Part shown: positions 25,317-35,135 of the stretch, piece after piece
Layout: every line of letters starts with the position of its first letter
Numbering within the stretch: position 1 is the stretch's first letter
NCBI GenBank assembly: GCA_910587825.1
Contig: CAJUNJ010000001.1
Span: 28,306 to 92,305, forward strand
Length of the DNA: 64,000 nucleotides
DNA from: an uncultured Christensenellaceae bacterium
Lineage (GTDB): Bacteria > Bacillota > Clostridia > Christensenellales > Borkfalkiaceae
Direction of reading: 5' to 3'
Translations under genes and position numbers: made by a program
Notes under the pieces: generated by a model
What the model was told of the DNA's origin: nothing
The model's database searches: none
Seen by the model: only the letters and a program-made list of their open reading frames with translations

Positions 25317-26411
25317 TTATTCCGCTACTCCGTCATCTTCGTTTTTATTTGTAAATAATCCGAGTTTGGCTGCGGCAGACTCGCTTTTAACGTCTATTTT
25401 CCAACCTGTAAGTCTTACTGCAAGGCGTGCGTTTTGCCCGTCTTTGCCGATTGCAAGCGAAAGTTTATCGTCGGGAACGACAACCATTGCAGATTTTTCT
25501 TCGTCAAGCTGGGTTACCGATATAACCTTTGCGGGAGAAAGCGACTTTGCAATAAATTCAAGCGGATTTTCCGACCAAGGTATAATATCTATCTTTTCGC
25601 CTTTAAGCTCTTCAACTATTGCGTTTACTCTTGCGCCCTTATTACCTACGCAAGCGCCTATGGCGTCCACACGCGGATCTTCGGAATAGATTGCAATTTT
25701 AGTCCTTGCGCCCGCTTCGCGGCTGATTTCTTTTATTATTACTGTACCCTGTTTAATTTCGGGCACTTCGTCTTCGAACAGCTTTCTGACAAGACCTGCG
25801 GAAGAACGGCTTACAAGCACCTGTGCTCCGCGGAAGCCGTTTTTAACGCGTTTAACGAATACTTTAATCTTGTCGTTGACATTATATTTTTCACCGGGAA
25901 CCTGATCGGACGGAAGCATTAAACCTTCAATCTGTCCCTTTCCGAGTTCGATATAAACGTTTTTGGCGTCAATTTTACGAACCACGCCTACAAGCAATTC
26001 GCCTTCTTTATCCGAAAACTCGTTTACTGCAGCGTCGCGCTCGGTTTCGTGAAGCTTTTGCAGAATTACCTGCTTAGCCGTCTGGGCGGCAATTCTCGAA
26101 AAATCTTTGGGGACGAATTTTTCGGTTACCCTATCGCCTATCTTATAACTCTTTTTGATTTTCTGCGCATCTTCAAGCGAGATTTCGTTTTCACTGTCAA
26201 GTACTTCTTCGGCAACCGTTTTTACGGTAAAAAATTCTATTGTGCCTTTTTCGGGATTTGTTTTTATTTCAACCGAACCGATTGCCCCTGCATACTGTTT
26301 CTTGCATGCGGATACAAGCGCGTTTTCAAGCGCTTCCAAAAATACCTGTTGGGAAATTCCCTTTTCTTTTTCCAAATCCGCAAGCGCCGCAAAAAAATCT
26401 TTGTTGGTCAT
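25317..26411 (-). CDS. nusA: Transcription termination/antitermination factor NusA
   Basis: 364 residues, the short Firmicute form without the C-terminal acidic repeats. The N-terminal RNA polymerase-binding domain is followed by an S1 domain (GVVRKIDAKNVYIELG) and two KH domains (VDAIGACVGNKGARVNAIVE and LSLAIGKDGQNARLAVRLTG). It acts at pauses and terminators and in rRNA transcription. It lies 46 bp after rimP. Confidence 0.96.
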   Translation of the reverse strand: MTNKDFFAALADLEKEKGISQQVFLEALENALVSACKKQYAGAIGSVEIKTNPEKGTIEFFTVKTVAEEVLDSENEISLEDAQKIKKSYKIGDRVTEKFVPKDFSRIAAQTAKQVILQKLHETERDAAVNEFSDKEGELLVGVVRKIDAKNVYIELGKGQIEGLMLPSDQVPGEKYNVNDKIKVFVKRVKNGFRGAQVLVSRSSAGLVRKLFEDEVPEIKQGTVIIKEISREAGARTKIAIYSEDPRVDAIGACVGNKGARVNAIVEELKGEKIDIIPWSENPLEFIAKSLSPAKVISVTQLDEEKSAMVVVPDDKLSLAIGKDGQNARLAVRLTGWKIDVKSESAAAKLGLFTNKNEDDGVAE

Positions 26412-26457
26412 TTTATATCTCCTGATTTATTTATGGTCTTTATATTCAATCTGATTT

Positions 26458-26916
26458 CTAATCAAATTTTATTGCTTTATTAATTTTTGCAATTTTGTTC
26501 TTGCTTATCTTAATTTCTTTTCCGCCTGCATTGACCGTAACGGTATTCCCGTCATAAGCGATAAGCGTACCTTCTATAAACTTCTTGCCCATAAGCGGCG
26601 CAAACAGCTTAACTTCAACTTCCTTTCCGATATTGCGTTCAAAGTCACGGTCGGTCTTAAACGGTCTGTCAAGTCCGGGACTTGATACGTTTAACGTATA
26701 CGGCTGACCGTACGAAGGGTCAAATTCGTCAATAGGTTCAAAAATAGCGTTATGAAATTTTTCGCAAGTGTCAAGGTCTACACCCTGCTCTGTTTCGATA
26801 AACACAGTAAGCGTATCCGTACGTTTGTCATATTCCACTTCGACAATCTCTATACCCATCGGCTGAGCGATATTTTCAAGAAAAGCGCGAATATCTTCAA
26901 TAGGTTTTATCTGCAT
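26458..26916 (-). CDS. rimP: Ribosome maturation factor RimP
   Basis: 152 residues. The N-terminal domain carries VEVEYDKRTDTLTVFIE, then LNVSSPGLDRPFKTDRDFER, the family signature, and a C-terminal SH3-like domain. It helps assemble the 30S subunit. It is the first gene of the rimP-nusA-ylxR-ylxQ-infB-rbfA-nrnA-truB-ribF operon. The promoter at 26988..27016 gives a leader of about 65 nt that holds a hairpin. Confidence 0.95.
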   Translation of the reverse strand: MQIKPIEDIRAFLENIAQPMGIEIVEVEYDKRTDTLTVFIETEQGVDLDTCEKFHNAIFEPIDEFDPSYGQPYTLNVSSPGLDRPFKTDRDFERNIGKEVEVKLFAPLMGKKFIEGTLIAYDGNTVTVNAGGKEIKISKNKIAKINKAIKFD

Positions 26917-26934
26917 AATGCCCCTTATATAAGT

Positions 26935-26961
26935 ATTGAGTGCCTTTTTAAGGCACTCAAT
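26935..26961 (-). ncRNA. Hairpin in the rimP leader
   Basis: A 12-bp stem (26935-26946 with 26950-26961) and 3-nt loop lie in the 5' leader of rimP between promoter and start codon. There is no U run after it on the minus strand, so it is probably not a terminator. Short rimP leader elements are known in bacteria; whether this one belongs to that class cannot be decided by eye. Confidence 0.5.
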
Positions 26962-26987
26962 CTTAATTTTTGATTAAGGTTGAGTTT

Positions 26988-27016
26988 ATTGTACCATATA
27001 ATTTTTTAAATTGCAA
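26988..27016 (-). promoter_or_regulatory. Sigma-A promoter of the rimP operon
   Basis: -35 TTGCAA (27011-27016), 17 bp, -10 TACAAT (26988-26993). It lies directly after the stop of the PolC-like gene, which separates the two transcription units. Confidence 0.75.
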
Positions 27017-27019
27017 GTC

Positions 27020-28552
27020 TTATTGCAATTTTGGTAAAGATTTTTTTATTTTTATGAGTTCCAAAAATATTTTTGCCGTAACGTATGCGTCGTCGATTGC
27101 CCTGTGGTGATTAAAAGTTATACCGAATTTATCCGCCACTGTATTCAGCTTATAGTTGGAAAGGAACAATAATTCCTGCGAAAGCGGTATCGTATCTATA
27201 AGTTTGCGTTCAAGCATATACCCGAGCCGTGCGCAATAGTAGTCTACAAACTTAAAGTCGAACCCTGCGATATTGTGTCCGACAAGTATTGAACCGTAGC
27301 AAAACTTATAAAAGTCCGGCATAACCTGCTCATATGCAGGAGCGCACGCAACCATTTCTTCTGTAATCCCCGTAAGGCCTATAATTTCTTCCGAAAGCTT
27401 CTTTTGCGGATTTATAAAAGTTGTAAAACTTTCGCAAATAACTCCGTCGGTTATTTTATATGCGCCTATTTCGATTATTCTGTCCATATTTCCGGAAGAC
27501 GGCGAAGAGTTGAGTCCCGTAGTTTCCAAATCGAATACAACGAAAGATTTGCCTTTAAGACAGCCCGGTACCGACGTGTCCGTAAACATATCCGCCTGCG
27601 CAATGTCGGAAAATGGTTTTGGCATAACCGATTGGTAATATTTGGGAACAGGTTTGGACTGCCGTTTTTCGGGCACGAAATTTTCCGGAGTGTTGCCGTA
27701 ATCAATGAAGTTTGCCGTAAACCGCAGATTGCCTTTGTAAAATTCGGTCTTGCCTGTACAGACTATACCGTCGCCGACTTTTAAAGCGCGTATCTTTTCT
27801 ATACTCTTCATCCGCGTAAAATAAGTTACGCGCATAGACGCGGTAGAGTCGTTTATCGTAAACGAATAATAAACTTTTTCCTGATTTTTGCTGTTGGTAT
27901 AATTTCTTTCCTGGATGTCTTCTATTACTCCGCAGACGATAACTTTTTCGCTTTCGAAGTTTAAATCGCTTATATACACCGCCGAAGTCTGCTTTTCGGC
28001 GCCTTCAAGAAAAGTAAAATCTCTTATGACGAATGTTCTAATAGGTATTTCGAACTCTATATTTTCGTGTTCTTCTTCGACTTCTATTTCTTCAGAATTT
28101 TTACTGCTTTTTACGCATTTGCCGTAAAAATTTCCGCAAAAACAGCTTTTAAGATATTTAATGATTTTATCGCTTATACCGTCCGTAAAAAGAGCAGTCA
28201 TTACGGCAATTTCAAATTCAAATCCGTCCTGTGTCTTTTTAACCGATATATCCTCTTCGGCTACGGTTACAGACAGGGTTTTAAAATTCTTTTCTATACA
28301 TTCGGCAATTTTTTTTCTGATCATATCGCAGTCGGGATTAAGTTTCGATATGCCGACTTTGCAGTCAAACGCCTTAGGAACGTAATTTCTTACCACAGCG
28401 TAAACTGCCGACTCGTCTTCACCGTTAAAGGTTTTATCTGTTATAATCTTTACAGTAACTAATCCTTTACCGCTTTCAAGAACAACGCTGTCAATAATGC
28501 AGTTATTGAAATTTTCCCGCGCGCGTATGCCGTTTAATATTACGTCAACCAT
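27020..28552 (-). CDS. PolC-like protein with OB fold and exonuclease, lacking the polymerase
   Basis: 510 residues; full PolC is about 1400-1450. Residues 1-170 resemble the PolC N-terminal region. Residues about 185-290 form an OB fold (KVIVCGVIEDIQ, VYYSFTINDS, KVGDGIVCTGKTEFYKG). Residues about 335-500 are a DEDDh exonuclease: FDLETTG (Asp341, Glu343), GHNIAGFDFKF (Asp432) and HHRAIDDAY (His483, Asp487/488). No PHP or polymerase sequence follows; the gene ends cleanly at a stop just before the rimP promoter. It occupies the normal polC place between ispG and rimP. It is probably a proofreading or repair exonuclease; whether a full PolC exists elsewhere cannot be seen. Confidence 0.75.
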   Translation of the reverse strand: MVDVILNGIRARENFNNCIIDSVVLESGKGLVTVKIITDKTFNGEDESAVYAVVRNYVPKAFDCKVGISKLNPDCDMIRKKIAECIEKNFKTLSVTVAEEDISVKKTQDGFEFEIAVMTALFTDGISDKIIKYLKSCFCGNFYGKCVKSSKNSEEIEVEEEHENIEFEIPIRTFVIRDFTFLEGAEKQTSAVYISDLNFESEKVIVCGVIEDIQERNYTNSKNQEKVYYSFTINDSTASMRVTYFTRMKSIEKIRALKVGDGIVCTGKTEFYKGNLRFTANFIDYGNTPENFVPEKRQSKPVPKYYQSVMPKPFSDIAQADMFTDTSVPGCLKGKSFVVFDLETTGLNSSPSSGNMDRIIEIGAYKITDGVICESFTTFINPQKKLSEEIIGLTGITEEMVACAPAYEQVMPDFYKFCYGSILVGHNIAGFDFKFVDYYCARLGYMLERKLIDTIPLSQELLFLSNYKLNTVADKFGITFNHHRAIDDAYVTAKIFLELIKIKKSLPKLQ

Positions 28553-29597
28553 TTAAAATAAGGTCTATCTCCTTAAAAAATTCTTTTTCTGCATCGGCGG
28601 ACGGTACCCGCCTTATAATTTCACCGTTTTTGAAAATAACGCAGTAATCTTCCGCGCCGGCGATTCCCAAATCGCAATCCTTTGCTTCACCGGGTCCGTT
28701 TACAACGCAACCCATAACGGCAATTTTACATGGCTTTGAAAACTTTTCGACATATACAGATACTCGTTCCGCAAGTCCCATTGAATTCCAACGGCATCTA
28801 CCGCAGGTCGGACACGACACAACGTCAACAAATTTTTTGTCTATACATACGGCGCGGAGTATACGCTTTGCGGCAAACACTTCCTTGACAGGGTCGCCGG
28901 TTATCGATACCCTGAGCGTATCACCTATACCGCCCAGCAAAAGGCAACCCAAAGCCGCGCTTGACTTGACGACAGCCATCTGTTCTGTTCCTGCTTCTGT
29001 TACACCGATATGCAGAGGATAATCCGTCCTTTGGGAAAGCAGGGTATACGCTTTGACCGTAAGCGGAACATCGGAAGCTTTTACCGAAATTACAATATCG
29101 TTTACGCCGTATTTTTCAAGCGTACCTACGCTATTTAAAGCGCTTTCTACAAGCGAAATTTCGCTTTTTCCGTATTTTTGAAGAAATTCTTTTTCTATGC
29201 TTCCTGTATTAGAACCTACCCGCACGGGAATTTTATGCGACTTTATACAATCCGCAACGCATTTAACCGCACTTTCACCGCCGATATTGCCCGGATTTAT
29301 ACGCACTTTGTCGCAACCGTTTTCAATTGCCGAAATTGCAAGCTTATAAGAAAAATGAATATCGGCAACAAGCGGAATGTGAATTTTATTTTTTATTTTT
29401 TTAATCGCCTTCGCGTCTTCGTCGTCAAGTACGGACACCCTTATTATATCGCAACCGACGGCTTCAAGGCTTTCAATCTGTGCGACAACGGCTTCCACGT
29501 CAGAAGTCTTTACGGTACACATAGACTGGACGGCAATATCAGACCCGCCGCCTATATCAACTCCGCCGACACTGATTTTTTTTGTTTGTTTACGCAT
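28545..29597 (-). CDS. ispG: 4-hydroxy-3-methylbut-2-enyl diphosphate synthase
   Basis: 350 residues. The [4Fe-4S] cysteines are in VSCPTCGRCRW and VMGCVVNGPGEAKDCDLGIAG, and the TIM-barrel half holds PLVADIHFSYKLA and KVRINPGNIG. It catalyses the penultimate step of the MEP isoprenoid pathway. GTG at 29606 is possible, but the ATG at 29597 has GTGAGG upstream. The end overlaps the PolC-like gene by 8 nt, so the two are translationally coupled. Confidence 0.95.
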   Translation of the reverse strand: MRKQTKKISVGGVDIGGGSDIAVQSMCTVKTSDVEAVVAQIESLEAVGCDIIRVSVLDDEDAKAIKKIKNKIHIPLVADIHFSYKLAISAIENGCDKVRINPGNIGGESAVKCVADCIKSHKIPVRVGSNTGSIEKEFLQKYGKSEISLVESALNSVGTLEKYGVNDIVISVKASDVPLTVKAYTLLSQRTDYPLHIGVTEAGTEQMAVVKSSAALGCLLLGGIGDTLRVSITGDPVKEVFAAKRILRAVCIDKKFVDVVSCPTCGRCRWNSMGLAERVSVYVEKFSKPCKIAVMGCVVNGPGEAKDCDLGIAGAEDYCVIFKNGEIIRRVPSADAEKEFFKEIDLILNG

Positions 29598-29608
29598 ATG
29601 CCTCACAA

Positions 29609-29640
29609 AATTTCAGACAGTGGTTACACTGTCTGAAATT
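29609..29640 (-). terminator. Strong hairpin between nrdR and ispG
   Basis: A perfect 14-bp stem (29609-29622 with 29627-29640) and GTTA loop (plus-strand reading) lie between the nrdR stop and the ispG start. On the minus strand AAATTTTGT follows. The U tract touches the ispG ribosome binding site, so it may act as an attenuator as well as the end of the purine transcript. Confidence 0.7.
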
Positions 29641-29643
29641 ACC

Positions 29644-30102
29644 TTATTTTTTATTATTCATCATACTTTGAAGTTCTTCGAGAAAGCTTGATATGTCTTT
29701 AAACGAACGATAAACGCTTGCATACCGAACGTACGCAACTTCGTCGTATTTTTTAAGTTCGTTCATAACAAGTTCACCGATATACTTTGAGGATACTTCC
29801 TGTTCCATAGAGTTGTAAACCTGCTTTGTGACGGCACCGACTATTTCGTCAATTACCGTCATCGATACGGGACGTTTTTCACAGGATTTTATTATACCGT
29901 TTTTAACCTTTTGCGCGTCGAAAGTCTGGCGCGCGCCGTTGGCTTTTATTACGAGTACGGGCGTATCTTCTATTGTTTCGTAAGTCGTAAATCTTTTACC
30001 GCAGTTAAAACACTCGCGGCGCCTTCTAATCGTCCTGCCTTCGTCAGCCGAACGGCTGTCGATAACTTTACTGTCCTCATATCCGCAGTAAATACATCTC
30101 AT
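29644..30102 (-). CDS. nrdR: Ribonucleotide reductase repressor NrdR
   Basis: 152 residues. The zinc ribbon has Cys3, Cys6, Cys31 and Cys34 (MRCIYCG and CFNCG). The ATP-cone domain covers about residues 49-139. NrdR senses ATP/dATP and represses ribonucleotide reductase genes. Here it lies only 16 bp after purL at the tail of the purine operon, so it is probably cotranscribed with IMP synthesis genes. No reductase gene is in the window. Confidence 0.96.
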   Translation of the reverse strand: MRCIYCGYEDSKVIDSRSADEGRTIRRRRECFNCGKRFTTYETIEDTPVLVIKANGARQTFDAQKVKNGIIKSCEKRPVSMTVIDEIVGAVTKQVYNSMEQEVSSKYIGELVMNELKKYDEVAYVRYASVYRSFKDISSFLEELQSMMNNKK

Positions 30103-30118
30103 CGGTTTACCTCAATAA

Positions 30119-33100
30119 TTATTTAAAATATTTTACGCCGCTTTCGAATATTTTCATATCGAAATTACCGTCGTAATTTTTATACAGATTTGCACCTGTT
30201 CTTTCACTGTGGCCCATTTTACCGAACACTCTGCCGTCAGGTGAAGTTATTCCCTCTATTGCAAACATACTGCCGTTGGGATTAAACGGGCTTTCCATTG
30301 TCGGTTTGCCGTCAAAACCAACGTACTGCGTCGCAATCTGTCCGTTTTTACGCATAAGCTGTAACTCGCTTTCGGGAGCGACGACTTTACCTTCACCGTG
30401 TGATACGGGAACGGAGTAGACTTCGCCGACCTTGCACGCGGAAAGCCAAGGGCTTATATTTGATGCGACGCGGATATTCACCATTGTGGATACGTGACGC
30501 GAAATATTGTTGAAAGTCAGCGTGGGCGACTTCGCCGTAAGCGGACTTACTTTTCCGTAAGGCACAAGTCCGAGCTTTATAAGCGCCTGAAAACCGTTGC
30601 AAATACCTAAAACAAGTCCGTCGCGGTTTTCCAACAGCTCCATAATTCTTTCCGAAATAGCGGGGTTTTTGAAAGTCGTGGCAATAAATTTGCCAGAACC
30701 GTCGGGTTCGTCACCGCCAGAAAAACCGCCCGGGAAGGCAATGATATTTGCTCTGTCAATAGCCTTTATAATTGCCTTTACACTCTCTTCTATATCGGCA
30801 GGCGTACGGTTTTTAATTACGACAATTTCGGGATCTGCACCCGCCAAGCGGAATGCGCGGGCTGTATCAAGTTCACAGTTAGTTCCCGGGAATGCTGGTA
30901 TAAAAACTTTGGGTTTGGCTATGCTTACGCAAGCTTTTGTCATGACCGTTTTTGCGGTATAATCGCAATCTGGAAGTTTTCCCGAAGCAGGCGCAGTTGC
31001 GGGGAACACACTGTCAAGCCTTTGCGTATAACTTCCTACGGCATCGTTATAACCGACTGTTTCTTTATCGAAAGTAAATCCGCCGTTTACAGATTTGCCG
31101 AGATAAATGTAATCTAAGCCGTCAAGCAATTTCTCGTCATTTACCGATACTATAATATCGCCGTATTTTTCGCCGAATACATATTCTTTACCGCATTCGA
31201 ATTCAAAGCCGAAACCGTTACCGAAGCAACTTTTCGCAACTGCCGCGGCTACACCGCCCTTTTCAATGACGGTTGCAAAATCTATATTGCCGTCTGAAAT
31301 TTTTCTGTTTACAAAAGTATAAATCTTTTTAAGATATTCGAAATCGGGAATATGCGCACCATCTTTACGCATAGGCAGTAAGTAAAGTTTTTTGCCGTCT
31401 TCGCCTATCACGTTGTTAATAAGCTTTGAAGCTTTCGAGGGGGCAAGCGCAAACGAAATGAGCGTGGGCGGGACGTCTATGTCCTCAAACGTGCCGCTCA
31501 TCGAATCTTTACCGCCTATTGCGCCGAGTCCGAGCTTTATCTGCGCGTACAACGCACCCAAAAGTGCGGAAAGCGGAACGCCCCATCTCTTCTTATCGTC
31601 GCGCAGACGCATAAAGAATTCCTGCAAAGTCAGACGTACGTCTTCATATTTTGCTCCTGCGGCAACGACTTTGGACACGGAAGTTACGATTGAATACACC
31701 GCGCCTGTAAAAGGCGAGGTTGACATAAGTTCGGGATTGTATCCGTACCCCGCTACCGTACAGTCATCAGTTTCTCCGCCCGTAAATTTAGCCGCCATAG
31801 CAATTACGGGAGTAAGCTGGTTTTTTCCGCCGAAAGGCATATAAACAGACTTTGCGCCGATAGTAGAGTCAAACATTTCGGCAAGTCCCTTTTTCGAACA
31901 TACGTTAAACTGCGAGAGCACCGAATTAAATTCTTCGGCAAAACTACCGTTTTCTTTATAACCGAAGAAGTTTGTGACATAATCGTTTATCTCAGCGTCG
32001 GCAATCTGTTTTACGCCGTTTGTGTCGAGAAAATCGCGCGAAATATCTACGATAGCCTTACCGCGATGGAACATTTTCATTCTTCTGTCGCCGGTGACTA
32101 CGGCAACTACCGTTGCGGTCAAATTTTCCTCGGAGGCAAGAGCGGCAAACTTTTCCGCATCTTCCGCCGCGACGACAACAGCCATACGCTCCTGCGATTC
32201 GGAAATGGCAAGTTCGGTACCCGATAATCCTTCATACTTTTTAGGGACTTTGTCAAGCTGAATTTCAAGTCCGTCGGCAAGTTCGCCTATCGCTACCGAC
32301 ACCCCGCCGGCACCGAAATCGTTGCATTTCTTAATTAAACGCGTAGCTTCGCCGTTTAAAAACAGCCTTTGAAGCTTACGCTCGGTAAGTGCGTTACCTT
32401 TCTGAACCTCCGCCCCGCACGTCTGTACGGACTTTATGTCGTGGGCTTTGGAAGAACCGGTTGCGCCTCCGCAACCGTCTCTGCCCGTCTCTCCGCCGAG
32501 AAGAATTATCAAATCGCCTTTTTGGGGTTTTGCACGGTAAATCATATCCGATTTTGCACCGCCGACAACAAAGCCCGTTTCAAGTCTTTTGGCTTTGTAT
32601 CCTGCGTGATACACTTCGTCTACCTGTCCAGTCGCAAGACCTATTTGGTTGCCGTACGAAGAAAAACCCGCGGCGGCGGTTTTGGTTATAACTCTTTGCG
32701 GAAGCTTTCCGGCAATAGTGTTTTCAATGGGTTCCGTGGGATCGGCACAACCAGTTATGCGCATAGACTGCAAAACATAAGTTCTGCCCGAAAGCGGGTC
32801 GCGGATAGCTCCTCCAAGGCAGGTAGCCGCTCCGCCGAACGGTTCTATTTCGGTGGGATGATTGTGTGTCTCGTTTTTGAACATAACAGTATACTTCTGC
32901 GGTTTACCGTCAATTTCGGCGTCTACCTTTATAGAGCAGGCGTTAATTTCGTCCGATTCGTCGAGGTTGTCGAGCTTACCTTCTTTTTTAAGCTTTTTTA
33001 CCCCAATCGTTGCTATATCCATAAGACAGGGATACTTTTCGGGTCTGTTTTTATATAGTTCGCAGAAAAGCTGTCTGTAAAGTTCGAGAGCATCGCCGAT

Positions 33101-33820
33101 ATGTTTGTTGTCGCTGTTGATTTCTATATTTTTAAGTTCTGTTGCAAAGGTGGTATGACGGCAGTGGTCAGACCAGTAAGTGTCTATAACCTTTATTTCC
33201 GTTTCAGTGGGATTTCTCTTCTCACCCTTGAAATAATCGCGCACGAAAGCAAGATCCTGCACGGACATAGCAAGTCCCATTTTTGCGTGATATTCTGCGA
33301 TTTGCCCGTCCGAATAGTCAATAAAACCGTCAAGCGTTTTAACGTCTTCGGCTTCAACCGCAACGTGTGCAAGCGACTCGGGCTTGTCAAGCGACACTTC
33401 TTCGCTTTCTACGGGGTTGATAATATGTTTTTTTATGGCTTTAAGCTGTTGCGCATCCGCACCCTTAACGGCGTATACCGTTGCGCACTTTATAAGCGGA
33501 CGTTCCTTCTGCGTGAGAAGCTGAACGCACTGTGCGGCGCTGTCCGCACGTTGGTCGTACTGTCCCGTTAAATAAGCGACGGCGAATACCGAATAGCTTT
33601 TATCTATTTCGACTTTTTCCAAATAAACGTCGTCTACGGGCGGTTCGGAAAAAACGCAAGGTACCGCAGAAGCAAACTCTTCCGCGGTCATACCCTCGGC
33701 ATCGTAACGGATAAAACTGCGCACATCGTCAACCGAAATTTTGAGAAGATTACGTATATCTTCCTTTACTTTTTTTGCGTGTAAATTATCTTTCTTTTCA
33801 ACAAAAATTCTGTATATCAT
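30119..33820 (-). CDS. purL: Phosphoribosylformylglycinamidine synthase, single-chain form
   Basis: 1233 residues, the large one-chain type combining synthetase and glutaminase. The synthetase region has SDHCRHTTF, KNETHNHPTEIEPFGGAATC and GGKDSMSGTF. The glutaminase domain near the C terminus has PGTNCELDTARAF, FPGGFSGGDEPDGSG and the nucleophile Cys in LGICNGFQALIKLGL, with a late SHGEGK. It converts FGAR to FGAM. Many Firmicutes use separate purS, purQ and purL; the single chain is usual in a subset of Clostridia. It lies 16 bp after purD. Confidence 0.96.
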   Translation of the reverse strand: MIYRIFVEKKDNLHAKKVKEDIRNLLKISVDDVRSFIRYDAEGMTAEEFASAVPCVFSEPPVDDVYLEKVEIDKSYSVFAVAYLTGQYDQRADSAAQCVQLLTQKERPLIKCATVYAVKGADAQQLKAIKKHIINPVESEEVSLDKPESLAHVAVEAEDVKTLDGFIDYSDGQIAEYHAKMGLAMSVQDLAFVRDYFKGEKRNPTETEIKVIDTYWSDHCRHTTFATELKNIEINSDNKHIGDALELYRQLFCELYKNRPEKYPCLMDIATIGVKKLKKEGKLDNLDESDEINACSIKVDAEIDGKPQKYTVMFKNETHNHPTEIEPFGGAATCLGGAIRDPLSGRTYVLQSMRITGCADPTEPIENTIAGKLPQRVITKTAAAGFSSYGNQIGLATGQVDEVYHAGYKAKRLETGFVVGGAKSDMIYRAKPQKGDLIILLGGETGRDGCGGATGSSKAHDIKSVQTCGAEVQKGNALTERKLQRLFLNGEATRLIKKCNDFGAGGVSVAIGELADGLEIQLDKVPKKYEGLSGTELAISESQERMAVVVAAEDAEKFAALASEENLTATVVAVVTGDRRMKMFHRGKAIVDISRDFLDTNGVKQIADAEINDYVTNFFGYKENGSFAEEFNSVLSQFNVCSKKGLAEMFDSTIGAKSVYMPFGGKNQLTPVIAMAAKFTGGETDDCTVAGYGYNPELMSTSPFTGAVYSIVTSVSKVVAAGAKYEDVRLTLQEFFMRLRDDKKRWGVPLSALLGALYAQIKLGLGAIGGKDSMSGTFEDIDVPPTLISFALAPSKASKLINNVIGEDGKKLYLLPMRKDGAHIPDFEYLKKIYTFVNRKISDGNIDFATVIEKGGVAAAVAKSCFGNGFGFEFECGKEYVFGEKYGDIIVSVNDEKLLDGLDYIYLGKSVNGGFTFDKETVGYNDAVGSYTQRLDSVFPATAPASGKLPDCDYTAKTVMTKACVSIAKPKVFIPAFPGTNCELDTARAFRLAGADPEIVVIKNRTPADIEESVKAIIKAIDRANIIAFPGGFSGGDEPDGSGKFIATTFKNPAISERIMELLENRDGLVLGICNGFQALIKLGLVPYGKVSPLTAKSPTLTFNNISRHVSTMVNIRVASNISPWLSACKVGEVYSVPVSHGEGKVVAPESELQLMRKNGQIATQYVGFDGKPTMESPFNPNGSMFAIEGITSPDGRVFGKMGHSERTGANLYKNYDGNFDMKIFESGVKYFK

Positions 33821-33836
33821 TTTTAACCTGACTGAT

Positions 33837-35117
33837 TTAACCTTCGCGGTACTTAATTCCTATATCCTTGCGGTAATGCATACCATCCCAGCTTACTTGT
33901 TCAACAGCCGAATAAGCTTTTTTCCTTGCCTCTTCAACGTCTTTACCTCTTGCGACAACGCCTAACACCCTTCCGCCGTTGGTAACAAGCTTACCGTCAT
34001 TAACCGCCGTTCCCGCGTGTACCAAGGTGGCGTCTTTTATATCGCCGACGCTTATTTCTTTACCTTTGGCATAGCTTACAGGATACCCGCCGCTGGCAAG
34101 CACAACGCATACGCAAGCCCCGTCTTCCCATTCGATTTTAACGTCAGAAAGTCTTTCTTCAGTAACCGCTTCGAAAATATCCAAAAGGTCGGTTTTAAGC
34201 ATAGGCAAAACGACCTGAGTTTCGGGGTCGCCGAAGCGCGAATTGTATTCGATAACTTTCATACCCTTGTCGGTGCGCATAAGCCCGAAGTACAGACAAC
34301 CTTTAAATTTTCTGCCCTCTGCGTTCATAGCTTTGACAGTGGGTATCATTATTTTTTTAAGAACTTCTTTTTCAAGCTTTTCCGTCCAGAACGGACAGGG
34401 TGAAAACGTGCCCATACCGCCCGTATTAAGCCCCTTGTCGCCGTCGTACGCGCGCTTATGGTCGCACGAAGTAATCATAGGAACTATCGTCTTTCCGTCG
34501 GTAAAAGCGAGAACGGATACCTCTTCGCCCGGTGTATATTTAAGTCCGCGCAAACATTCTTCTATAACAATTTTATTGCCTGCGGAACCGAAAGCTTTGT
34601 CAAGCATTATTTCTTTCAAGCCCTCTTCCGCCTGTTCAAGCGTTTCGCATACGAGTACGCCCTTGCCGAGCGCAAGCCCGTCGGCTTTTAAAACTATGGG
34701 CGCACCCTTTGAACGAACATATTCCAACGCCGCGCCGTAATCTTCGAAAATTTCGCACTCCGCAGTCGGAATTTTGTACTTTTTCATAAGCTGCTTGGCA
34801 AAAGCCTTGCTTGCTTCAATCTGAGCCGCCGCTTTGTTAGGTCCGAAGCAACGTTTGCCTATACTTTCAAGTCCGTCGACAAGTCCGACAGCCAAGGGGT
34901 CGTCGGGTGTTACGACGTAATAATCTATTTCGGGATGTTCTAACGCAAACGCCTTTACCGCCTCGACGTTCATATAGTCGACATTGATATTTTCGGCAAT
35001 TTCGGCGGTGCCCGCATTGCCTTTCATACAGTATAATTTTTCAACGCGTTTGCTTTTTTTAAGCGCAAGCAGAATAGCATGTTCCCTTCCGCCGTTACCT
35101 ATTACGAGTACGTTCAT
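33837..35117 (-). CDS. purD: Phosphoribosylamine-glycine ligase
   Basis: 426 residues. The opening MNVLVIGNGGREHAI and the ATP-grasp motifs LKADGLALGKGV, FSPCPFWTE and EYNSRFGDPETQVVLP identify it. It forms GAR from phosphoribosylamine and glycine. A TTG at 35129 is in frame, but the ATG at 35117 has GGGG upstream and gives the usual start. It lies 18 bp after purH. Confidence 0.96.
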   Translation of the reverse strand: MNVLVIGNGGREHAILLALKKSKRVEKLYCMKGNAGTAEIAENINVDYMNVEAVKAFALEHPEIDYYVVTPDDPLAVGLVDGLESIGKRCFGPNKAAAQIEASKAFAKQLMKKYKIPTAECEIFEDYGAALEYVRSKGAPIVLKADGLALGKGVLVCETLEQAEEGLKEIMLDKAFGSAGNKIVIEECLRGLKYTPGEEVSVLAFTDGKTIVPMITSCDHKRAYDGDKGLNTGGMGTFSPCPFWTEKLEKEVLKKIMIPTVKAMNAEGRKFKGCLYFGLMRTDKGMKVIEYNSRFGDPETQVVLPMLKTDLLDIFEAVTEERLSDVKIEWEDGACVCVVLASGGYPVSYAKGKEISVGDIKDATLVHAGTAVNDGKLVTNGGRVLGVVARGKDVEEARKKAYSAVEQVSWDGMHYRKDIGIKYREG

Positions 35118-35135
35118 AAAACCCCACAAATACTA

